Below are positions 34,932 through 45,195 of a DNA stretch of 64,000 bases, piece after piece (position 1 is the first letter of the stretch; the number at the start of each line of letters is the position of its first letter). The notes beneath the pieces were generated by a model. It did not search any database and was not told where the DNA came from. It was given only the letters and a program-made list of their open reading frames with translations. The stretch is from Nymphaea colorata. Lineage: Eukaryota; Streptophyta; Magnoliopsida; Nymphaeales; Nymphaeaceae. The stretch spans positions 16,664,106 through 16,728,105 of the forward strand of contig NC_045141.1 in assembly GCF_008831285.2 (NCBI RefSeq), read 5' to 3'. The translations under genes were made by a program, and so were the position numbers.

Positions 34932-36341
34932 CTTGCCGACCTATGGGAACGAGATGCTCATCTACCGCATTGATTTATTTATTTCTGCTCAAGCCCCAGC
35001 ACGTTTTTCTGATAAAAAAGAATCACGCAAAGAGTTGACCGTGTGTTCTGTTCGTCATGCTGAACACATCCATGGCATTGGTTGAGACTCAAAACTTTAA
35101 AACTTGGATTACAACATCCCAACTACACAGTTCTAAGTATACAAAAATTACCAAAATAATTATGCGTAATAATTATAAGAAAATGGTTCTATATGTGATA
35201 CTATATGTAAACAAGTAATTTGCATGGCTTGTGTGGGCAATTGGCCACATGTTCCTCCATTAAAGAGTTCTTCCTAGCTCCTTGTCTTAACCTATATTTT
35301 TCCTATTTCTTGCAAAGCTAGTTTGGCAAATGGAGATTATGTAGAATCACGCGGAGGCTTCATGTCCTTGATCCTTTACAAGCCATGAGGATAATTATTT
35401 TGCATGTAACCAGTCACCTGATTATGCAAACCTTATACAATTAAAAACATGATTAGAGGATCTTTTCTCTTGAAATCTGAAATTACTTCTACTAGAACAT
35501 TGAGGAATGCTTAGGGAAAGATCCCATGTCAGTTATGGCTTCACATGGAATATCCATGTTGAAATAAAGAAATTAGACTTTTAAACAATAGATTTTAGTG
35601 CAATTGTGAATATATATTTTCTGGATAACATGCATATTCATGAATTCTGATTGCACATGAGTCGAAGAATACTTTTTATGTGTCATATATAGCTGACGCA
35701 CGTGCACACGCGCAAAAGATGTAACTGAAGACAACACTAGGACAAAAAAAAGGGTAGAATATACTGGAAAGTTTTTTGCTTAACCTGAAACGTCCTCCAT
35801 GTACATCTTATAAAATGGAAATCAGGGCAGAGACTTGCCATGAAAATATAGTTGACAGTTGACACTTCTATATACAGATGCATTTATATTTGACATATAG
35901 TACTTAAAATTTCAATAGTTAACAAAGTTTTCTTACAAGCAAGACTAAGTTATACTGACTTAATACATGCACACCTGCCCTCGTGGTTCTGCACAAGCAC
36001 AAACAGCAGGTATATGAGAAGACTTAAGATAACTTGGGTTAACTTTGCAGGACTATACTTTGGCAACAATGCTGAAGAGACCAGCACCATTTTACCGAGA
36101 AGATTTATCCAGCCAGAATTTTGTTTCGGAGGAGAATTACGGACGCACAAAGAAAGCTTACATAGTGTGCAAGAATGACCAACTAATTAAGGAAAGTTTC
36201 CAACGCTGGATGATAGAGATGAGCCCAGTGGATGAGGTAGTGGAGATTGAGGATGCTGATCACATGGCCATGTTGTCAAGGCCTCTTGACCTTTGCCATC
36301 ACCTCCTCCACATTGCTGAAACACATTGCTCCAGAAAATGA
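34243..36341 (+). CDS. Methylesterase E (divergent MES-family enzyme)
   Basis: Exons 34243-34620, 34735-34881 and 36051-36341 (phase 0) give 271 residues. The triad is Ser86 (VGHSFGG), Asp218 (CKNDQ) and His246. Two conserved positions are changed. The oxyanion loop reads VHGSTMGGWCW instead of VHGxCHGxW, so the Cys-His pair is Thr-Met. The motif before the catalytic His is DADH rather than GADH. Exon 2 (49 codons) begins YFFAQKDRIESWED. Intron 2 opens with a (CT)n tract. The C-terminus has five extra residues (CSRK end) relative to B. All frames and splice sites are clean, so it is probably expressed, but activity on ordinary methyl esters is uncertain. E and F are sister duplicates including their promoters and 3' flanks. 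Confidence 0.88.
34892..34928. repeat. (CT)n microsatellite at start of E intron 2
   Basis: CT run starting about 10 nt after the donor. The same position in F carries a longer run. Confidence 0.95.
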
Positions 36342-37385
36342 AACACACGATGAAAAGGAAGCTTCTGCTACTTTCAACATAGTTGCTGATCATATAAGGT
36401 CTCGTTTCGAATTTGCTTCATGTAATGACTTGTTTCTCTTTAGTTCCTTCTTGGGAGATAACATATGTATGAATAAATGGATCTTGCTTCAGAGTTTCAA
36501 TAGAAATAAAATATACTTTTCCACCAAAAGATACAACAAAAACAAAGTCAAATTAAAAAAAATGGTTGTTAAAGGCATGGTTCATAAAAGTTTCTGTTAA
36601 TTTAGACATTAGCATAAACTAATCTGACCATGTACGGGCAACATCTGAATAGTTAGAACTTTGCAGAACAAAAGACGCATTGATTGACTACAATTTGTAA
36701 TTATACAAAAGGACTAGATAGCTATATCATGCTTGACTCCGAGCTCGATCCAAGTATACCAATCCAAGCCTTCGCTTGCTTCCTCAACTTCGAAGGTACA
36801 GTGCCACTCGGTTTCCTTTTAATCCTCTTAACGTACTCATTTCAGATTTTATTTTCAGCCATGGGAGTGCAACTCCCATTTCTTTATGCCAAACACAAAC
36901 GCGAAGTCGACTTAAGTTGATGGCCAGGCTTTATTTAAATCGTTATTTGCAATTGGCATCACCACTTCATGGCCTTCATTTACAATTGAGTGTCACAACT
37001 TCCATACGTCAAACAGACGGTGTGCTCTCTCTTCTTGTCCTGGTTGCTTCCTTAGCATCTCTTCATTTCTCTTGGGAATGAGAAATATATCCAACAATAA
37101 CCAACATCTTTGGCATCATCATGTGATATCAAGTAATTTAAGCCAAAGTGGTGTTAATCTGAGTACCAGATCAACGACGAGAACATTAACAATGAAACTT
37201 TAGTTTTCATAGCTTAAACATCAAAAGAAAAAAACTCAACACATTAAGGATGCAAGAAAGAACTCAAATGTCAGTTAGTCTAATATAAAAAGGCGTAAGC
37301 ATAACTCATGGAGCCCCTACCACGTGCGGGACAGGTTTCATGACAATGGATAAGAGTCTTGAAATTTCAATGGCACATATTAATA
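36342..37385. repeat. 3' flank of E: duplicate of F flank with truncated TIN1-like fragment
   Basis: Homologous to 44354-46165 beyond F. About 36650-37145 matches the region downstream of the TIN1-like gene. At 37145 it jumps to the first 11 nt of that gene's last exon and continues into its intron 2 until about 37385. The coding body of the exon is absent. No functional gene remains. Confidence 0.8.
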
Positions 37386-37859
37386 CTGGTGGGAATTACA
37401 CCCCGTTAGCTTCCTAATTTGATTGACAGAGTAATGTGACAACCTATAGGGTTTTCTGTGTTTGTCTCGATTTTTAAGTATTTGACTGTCTTAGTGTTGA
37501 ACAAGTTTTCCCTTTCTTGTGCACTAAACAACCTTAATTGTGCAAAAAAAACAAGTGCACAATATGTGTCGCAAACTGCAGAAGATGCAAAATCGCGCAT
37601 ACACCTTATAATGTGAAGTTAGAACAAAACATGAAAATCTTGAACGATGTGTGCAACAGCTTGTGTCATTCGTATAACAATTTGTACGATGCATGCAACT
37701 AATATGGTGCGATGCATGTAGAATTTGGCCAATGTATGCAACTCATCACTTTCGCATGCAAACCTGCCTTCCTTCACAAAGGAGATACAAGCCCAAATCA
37801 GGAAAAAAGTGACATCTACCAAATAGGCATACTAGTTAACATGGAACCCCCGCCACCCC

Positions 37860-37890
<31 letters not shown>

Positions 37891-38579
37891 GGGGGGCAAA
37901 AAACCATGTGCAATAAGGGTTCCACTTTGATGAGGTAAAACTGGTAAAGAGGATGAGTTCATCTCTCTTCCAATTTAAATCAGTACATTCAACACTATTT
38001 CAATGGGCAGGTAGATAAGTCAATAACAACAAGAAACAAATAGACCAAGAGCATATGAGAAAAATGACATCAATAGGCTTCTCCTCTTCTTCTCTCCTCT
38101 CTTCCTTACGCTTTCTTCTTCTTCCTCATGTTGCACCCACATGCATGCAAAGCTTGTTGTGTTCTTCTTCTTCTCTTCACCTTTATTGTGACCCTCCTAC
38201 CACCACAATGGTAATTGCTTTTTTTTTCTTTTATCCTCCTCTTTATCTCTTTAATGGTCTCTCCTTTCTCTACACACCCACCGAGAAGGACTCTACCTTT
38301 TCTCACAAGGGAAGTCTCCACCATAAAGATGAAAGGGTTTGGTTCATGTTTTGAGGTTGGACCCAATCCAACAAACTCACCTCTAGCTTAAGGAGAAAGA
38401 TCTCAACTATACTAAAGTACCATACTAGTGTCTTAAATGAAAGGCAATCATCTCTACCAAATCTTTGCATTTGTTATGCTTCTCTTGTGGTAGAGGCAAG
38501 GTTATCATATATGTAGGGTCCTTCTGTATATGATTCTTCTTCAACTATATTAGTTTCTACTCAAGCACATCTCACATCT
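37386..38579. other. Spacer, no gene seen
   Basis: AT-rich, with a poly-C/poly-A/poly-G block at 37861-37896. It may include one end of the copia element to the right, but no LTR pair was resolved. Confidence 0.4.
37861..37896. repeat. Homopolymer C-A-G block
   Basis: About 20 C, then A, then G in succession. Such a run is prone to sequencing or assembly error. Confidence 0.85.
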
Positions 38580-41000
38580 AATAATAGCTCACATCAACAT
38601 GTTTAGTCATTGAATGATAAGCTTTTTTTGCTAAGTGGATAGCACACTGCAGTACATAAGCCTTCTAACTAAGGTATACATTATGGAGAAAATTCTTTGT
38701 CCACAACATCTCATTGTAAGTTTTTGTCACTGTATTGTATCATGTTTCTCTAGTACAGATGGTCATACATTTTTGCAACCTGAACTGTCTTGCTATACCT
38801 CTCCCTACAAAAATAAATACATAACAAGAAATAAATTTTTAGAATTCAATTTATTTACCTTGTCTACATCAACAAATTTTTATATATCTCTAGGTTAGAT
38901 TCACCAAAACATAAACAGTAACTGAAAGTACCATTTAGATACCTAAGGATCAATTTCACTCCTACCTAATACTTCTTGTTAAGATTTGACAAGCACCAGT
39001 TCACTGCACTAATTGCATAAGTTAAATCTAGACAACACAAACCATATCGTACATTAGGCTCCTCACTAAAGAAACATATGAAACCCTCTTTATTTTCTCC
39101 TTCTCATTTGTTGAGAATAGACATTACTTATTGTTCAATCTATTGCTAAAGGAGTACCAATTGGTTTGATATCTTTGATGTTAAACCTATCGAGTGTCAT
39201 TTCAATATATTTCTCCTATGACAACCACAATTTCTTGGCACTCTTGTCATGTACATTCTCATGTCTAGCAGATGGTGGACCAGGTCATTCATATCAAAGA
39301 CTAGCTCATATCTGTCTTTAGTTAGCCAATTAATTTGATATATTGTCTATTGATCAACATATCATCCATATCTAACAACAAAATAGTGAATTACATGTTG
39401 AGAACTCCTTATACACTATGATTTACAACTGATCTATAATACTTTTTGTTTCACCATGAAAACATCAAATTTCTTGCATCACTGCTTAGACATCTCTTTA
39501 ACTCCATACAAGTTTTTTTTAATTTGCAAAGCATGTTCTTCTTCTTGGCATCCAAACTCTTTTAGATGTACAATGTGAATTTTTTCATCTATATCTCGAT
39601 AAAGTAGTCTTCTCATCTAATTGCTCTAATTCCAAATCTAGATATGTCACCAAACCAAATATCCCTTTGATAGATGATATTTTGACATTATGAAAGAAAA
39701 TTTCATCAAAGTCAATATCCTTCTCTTGCTTAGCTTTTCGCCACTAGTCTGATTGTATATCTAACATTGTTTTGGCCTTCATTCTTAAGCTTGAAAACCC
39801 ACTTATGTAGTACTTTTCTACATTTTAGTTATTCATGTGTGATTATTTTGCAGGAAATTCATCACCTCTTGCATGGCTTGTATTTATTCATCTCTATGCA
39901 TATCATCGAACACCTTTGCATAAATTTTTGGTTCTCCACTAACTATCAACAACACATATTCATTAGGAGGATATCTAGTGGATGAGATATGAGTTTTCTT
40001 ACCTCTCTCATATTGCTCTTATGTAGCATCTATGTCTAGTTTTACATGTGAATGATGCTCCCCCTCTAGCTCATGCTCTTGATCAATCTTAGTTTCATAA
40101 AAGAGTCATCTGACTACTGCTCATGTGCCCATTCTTCACCTTCCTCAATAGTTTTTTTAGTCTCATCATTCTTGACCGACTGTTCTTGAGGCTTTACAAA
40201 AACAAACACATCAACATTACCTTTACCAATATCTAGTTGTTTGGCTTCTATAATGTCTTCAAAATCCTCCCTTTAGAAGTCAACATCTTGAATTTTGTGA
40301 ACCTTTTCATTATTTGGATCCCACAGTGTGTAGTCAAATTCATAATATGCAAAGCTAAGAATATTGGTGGAATATTTTTATTATCTAATTTGGATGATTG
40401 TCTAGTATACAATGCATAAAAGCCTTACACCCTAGACACCCAACTAACCATACTTTACCTACTCATCTGATCAGACCTTTTTTAGAATATCACAATATAG
40501 TAGCATTAAAGTTTGTCTATTTATCAAATAGCATGTTCTGTGTATGACTTTCCCCCTAAAAGGACTTAGGCAATCTAGAATTGGAAAGCATACTTCTAAT
40601 TCTCTCAACAATCATCATATTCATCTTTTCCACAATTATATTATGTTGTGGAATGTTGGGAATTGTCTTCACATGTTTAATCTCATGCTTCATAAAGTAC
40701 TTTCTCAATGATGATGCATTATACTCACTACAATTATTTGTTTGCATTTTTTTCATGTTCTTATTTGTTTTATCCTGAACTATCATACTTATTTCACCCA
40801 TAATTGCAACATAAAAGACCTTGAAGATGTTATTGATTTCTATTTTGTTTTTCATTGCAAAGACCCATATCTTGCTGAAAAAGTCATCAATAAATGTGAC
40901 AAAACATGATCTTCGACCCTTAGACATCACATTCATAAATCCAGAGACATCTAAATAGGACATTTTTGTGGTTAGTTTAGCCGTGGAATCTGATTTTTCA
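38580..41000 (-). mobile_element. Decayed Ty1/copia retrotransposon pol
   Basis: On the minus strand the order is integrase, reverse transcriptase, RNase H, as in Ty1/copia. Integrase is an open frame of 135 codons at 40963-40556 with FVTFIDDF, TNNCSEY (from a TDNGxEY motif), IPQHNIIVEKMNMMIVER and SMLSNSRLPKSF. The RT region near 39660-39350 retains DLELEQLDEKTT, KKNLYGVKE and a degraded YVDD box (MDDMLI). RNase H near 38640-38580 keeps AIHLAK and MTKHVDV. Many stops and frameshifts interrupt it, so it is inactive. I could not define LTRs or target-site duplications. It sits between the E and F duplicates. Confidence 0.85.
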
Positions 41001-41936
41001 TTGGTAAACTGACTTCACATGTTTCCACGATCTGTCAAATCATGAAATAAAGTAAAGCAGAAGATTGCTTAGCAGCTCATTCTCATATCACATGTTCAAG
41101 ATTTGAAAATTGATTTGAGGATGTCTTTTGATAAAGTTGTTTGAGAGAGATCAATTCAATTTGAACCCCAACTTCTTCTGGCATTTAGGCTTACTTGCGG
41201 ACGCTTTCAAAGGCATGCATCAAGTGGTAAGAAAACTTTTAAATGCTTCTACATATATTATTTGCACGTTTGTAGTCTTACCAATTTTACCAAGTCTAAT
41301 GCCACAAATGGAAATCGCTCTTTCTTCTCACTTCATCTTTGTTTTTCCTAATTTTCTCATTTTATTTCTTACATATTGTGGTACATATTTAGTGAAATGT
41401 AAATCCTTTATCCTATACATTATTATGAAGTGGAGATATATCTATATTTATGTATATGAGGAATTAAAATTTTCTGCAGCCCCATGCATTGGGTTGTATA
41501 CCGTGAGAGGCTAGAGCATCTAGACCATCAGAGAAATCCACATTATATATATATATAAGCTAACGGCCTCTACCTATTGGATCACAGATGGACTTCCTTA
41601 CGAGGCGGGTCGTGGATAACAAATTCGAGAATTGAGTGCCCAAGAAAATACTTTTATGTTGGGATAAAACGAAATTGATATTTTTAAAAAGTTTATAAAT
41701 GCATGTATGTGCAGATTTAATGCTCGTGGCCCAGTGTTGTGCTTCATGGGTGGTTCTAGATAAGGCAGCTGCAGGCTTTTTCAATGCCGTCAACAGCTTC
41801 CGCGGAAGTGAAGGTCGGTTCATTGTTTTCTCTCTGTTTCCCATCACTTTCCTATTTATTCATATGTATTCATTGTCACTCGTCGTTCTTTCTCTTTCAC
41901 TAGTTATGAAAGAAATGTCAATTGAGTTCATCTCTT
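41001..41936. other. Upstream region of esterase F
   Basis: From about 41120 it resembles 32750 onward upstream of E, for example the shared AAGTTGTTTG(A/G)GAGAGATCAA. No gene is seen. Confidence 0.55.
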
Positions 41937-41944
41937 TATAAAAG
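41937..41944 (+). promoter_or_regulatory. TATA box of esterase F
   Basis: TATAAAAG about 140 nt before the ATG, aligned with the E TATA box and followed by the same leader (TTCAGGCTTCAGGCAACTAC). Confidence 0.65.
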
Positions 41945-42077
41945 TGTCGCCGATTCAGGCTTCAGGCAACTACAGAAGAGAAGAGGATTAAGGCAAAGGA
42001 AGAGGTTTCCAGCTGAGAGTAGGAATCGATCAGGCTAACGTGGGGCAAGCGTCGAAGAGGGCAGGCAGTTCGGGAAT

Positions 42078-42727
42078 ATGGTGACCAAGGGGGAGGAGAC
42101 AAAGCACCACTTCGTCTTGGTTCACGGGTCCGCCATGGGAGGGTGGTGCTGGTTCAGGGTGGCCTCCCTGTTGAGAGAGGGTGGCCACAAGGTGAGCGCC
42201 CTGGATTTAGGCGCGTCCGGCATCGACCCCGCCACCGCCGACCAGGTCGCCACGTTCGCCGACTACACCCACCCTCTCATACGCCTACTTCAATCCATTC
42301 CCGCCGACGAAAGGGTGGTGCTGGTCGGCCATAGCTTCGGCGGCCTCAGCATTTCGCTCGCTGCCGAGATGTTTCCGGCCAAGGTCTCTGCTGCTGTCTT
42401 CGTTGCCGCCTTCATGCCCCAGCCCTCCAAACCACCCACCGATGTTCTATACCATGTGCGTGACTTCTTTCTCTCTCTCCCAATTTTTACATGCCAAACA
42501 GGATCTCACTTTTTTTTTGTCGTGATCATATGCCAAAACAGTATTTTTTTGCTCAAAAGGATCGAATTGAGTCGTGGGAGGATTCTGTATTTACATTCAA
42601 GGAAGATGTGTCTCAGATGTTCCCTGCAACGGTTGAATTTGGCGCACGATTCTTGCTCTCCACTGTCTTCAATAGGTGCTCCAATGAGGTAGTTCCCCGC
42701 CATTTTGCAGATGGATTTTGGAGATTA

Positions 42728-42781
<54 letters not shown>

Positions 42782-44353
42782 TGTTTTTCTTTTCCTTTTT
42801 CCGTTCTTGTGTCACTGCTGCCAGCCTGTGAGAATGATCTGGTCATTTAACTTGAGTTTTTTGTCATGCTGAACGCATATATGCCATTGCTTAAGACTCA
42901 AACTTAACTTGGATTTCAACGTTCCAACCAAACAGTTCTTAAGTATTCAAAATTACAAATGGTTGTAGTAGCATGCATTAATGTTGTGTGGGCAATTGCC
43001 CATATGCGGCTCCCCTACAGAGTCCAGATTCTAAACCAGACTTACTAGCTCCTTGTCTTAACTTACATTTTTCCTTTCGCTTGCATAGCTAGGTTGGCAA
43101 TATATTATTATTGAGACGGTGTAGAATCATGTGGAAACTTCATGTCGTTGATTTGCTGCAAGCCATGAAGATAGTTTTGCATGTAACAAATCACTTGGTT
43201 ATGCAAGCCTTGTAAAATTAAGCTCAGAGTTAGGAACATGATTTAATTAAACAAATCTAAATACAGGGTCGTTGCTTGAAATTTGACATCACATCTGCTA
43301 GAACATTGAGAAGTGCTGAGGAAAAAATCCCATCTATGTCAACTATGGGCTTCACATGGAACGTCCATGTTGAGATAAAGAAATCAAACTTGTAAACTAT
43401 TAATTTGGCGCACTTGCAAACAAGTCGATTAGTTCAATTTAATCGTCATATTCATGGAATCGGTCCACTAAGAACCTCAACATAAATAGCTAAGCAAGCA
43501 TTTAATTTCAACCACAACCATAAAAGGTCTGTTCATGTTCGTAAGCATACAGCAGTATGACAGTTGTTGACGGCCTACATTAACTATTGGGCGTTTACAT
43601 ATATCATCTACTTTATTGTATATGATCCTTTTCTTTATTTCTTCTCAAATTTGGCATGAAGGCTTCATGGTACTGGGCCCCGACTTTGTGCATATGGCCA
43701 TCCAAAGCATATGTTTGGGATAACATATTCACTATTTTTTTATTGTAGCACCGGCTGAGTCTGTCTTATAGCATGTCAAACATATAAACTGGCAATACTA
43801 AGACAAAAGGGGTACAGTATAGGAATTTTAAATTTGTGTTTTTGCTGTAAGAATGCATATAATCGATACTTCTATATACTGATGCATTTATGTTTGATAA
43901 TTGAAGTTTCGATAGATAAAGTTTTCCTAGAAGCAAGACTAACGTGTATTTACTTAATACATGCACATCTGCCCACATGTTCTGCGCAATCACAAATAGG
44001 TATGGGAGGAAAGATGATAAGGGTGTTCTAGTTTGTTACTAAAGACAATTGGGATTTTGCAGGAGCATACCTTGGCAACAATGCTCAAGAGACCAGCACC
44101 ATTTTACAGAGAAGATTTATCCAGCCAGGATTTTGTTTCAGAAGAGAATTACGGACGCACGACGAGAGCTTATATAGTGTGCAAGGACGACCAAATAATT
44201 AAGGAAAGTTTCCAACGCTGGATGATAGAAATGAGCCCAGTGGATGAAGTAGTGGAGATTGAGGGTGCTGATCACATGGCCATGTTCTCAAAGCCTCTTG
44301 ACATTTGCCATCACCTCCTCCAAATTGCTAAAAACCATTGCTGCAGAAAATAA
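42078..44353 (+). CDS. Methylesterase F (divergent MES-family enzyme)
   Basis: Exons 42078-42455, 42542-42688 and 44063-44353 (phase 0) give 271 residues. Ser86 (VGHSFGG), Asp218 (CKDDQ) and His246 (GADHMAMF) form a complete triad. The oxyanion loop reads VHGSAMGGWCWF: the family Cys-His pair is Ala-Met, against Thr-Met in E. Unlike E it keeps GADH. Exon 3 begins Glu-His (GAGCAT) where the other paralogs have Asp-Tyr (GACTAT). Introns are 86 and 1374 bp; intron 2 starts near a long (CT)n run. F is a tandem sister of E. The inverted fragment at 5978-7318 came from this intron or an identical one. Likely a cytosolic carboxylesterase; the substrate is unknown. Confidence 0.9.
42731..42775. repeat. 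(CT)n microsatellite in F intron 2
   Basis: About 45 bp of nearly pure CT, in the same place as in E. Confidence 0.95.
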
Positions 44354-45195
44354 AACACACGAAGAAGAAGGAAGCTTCTACCACTCTCAAAATAGTTGCT
44401 GATATCAAGTCCCGTTTCAGAACTGTTTCATGTAATGTCTTGTTGCTTTGTTTAGTTCCTTCTAGGATGATAACGTATGCATGAACAAGCTGGTTTTTGC
44501 TTCAGAGCTTGAATAGAAATTAAATATACTTTTCCTCTCGAAAGAAACAAAAAGATAAAGGCAAATTTTCAAATAAAAAAGAATGGGTCGTTAAATACTT
44601 GGTTCCTAAAAGGTTCTTCTATTTAGACATCAGCATATACTAATCCCGCGGATCAATTTTAGGTTTGAACCATGTACAGACCATACCTGAACGGTTAGAA
44701 TTTTGAGAAAAGACACTGAATTGACTATAGAGTGTAATTATACAAAAAAACCATATAGCTATATCATACTTGATCCATTCCTCGATCTAACTATAGCAAT
44801 CCATGCCTTCGCTTGCTTCCTCAATTTTCAACCGAAAATACAGTGCCTCCCTGTTTCCTTTTAATCCTCTTAAACCCACAAAGTGCCCATTTCAGCTTTT
44901 ATTTTCAGCTACCAGAATGCAAAGCCCATTTCTCTATCCCAAATACAAACATGTAGACTTTGATGGCTAGGCTTTATTTGTATCGCTTGCATTTGGCATC
45001 ACCACTTTGTGGCCTTCATTTACAACGAGTGTCTTAACTTCCATCAAACAGACGTCTGCTCTCTCCTCTTGTCCTGGTTGCTTCCTTAGCACCTCCTCGT
45101 TCCCCACGAAAACAAGAAACACATCCAATAACAATCATTCTTGCATCATTATGTGTTAAGTATTTGAAGCCAAACCTTGAGATGCAACCACAAGC
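44354..45195. other. Convergent spacer between F and the TIN1-like gene
   Basis: Contains the 3' ends of both genes. Duplicated, diverged, at 36342-37145 beyond E. A 101-codon plus-strand frame at 45164-45469 is antisense to the TIN1-like exon and is not a gene. Confidence 0.6.

Noticed and set aside
9879-44353. The cluster might encode hydroxynitrile lyases instead of esterases
   Set aside because: The loop has Gly where Hevea-type lyases have Thr (VHG not VHT), and Met instead of Lys follows the catalytic His, so the residues diagnostic of the lyases are absent.
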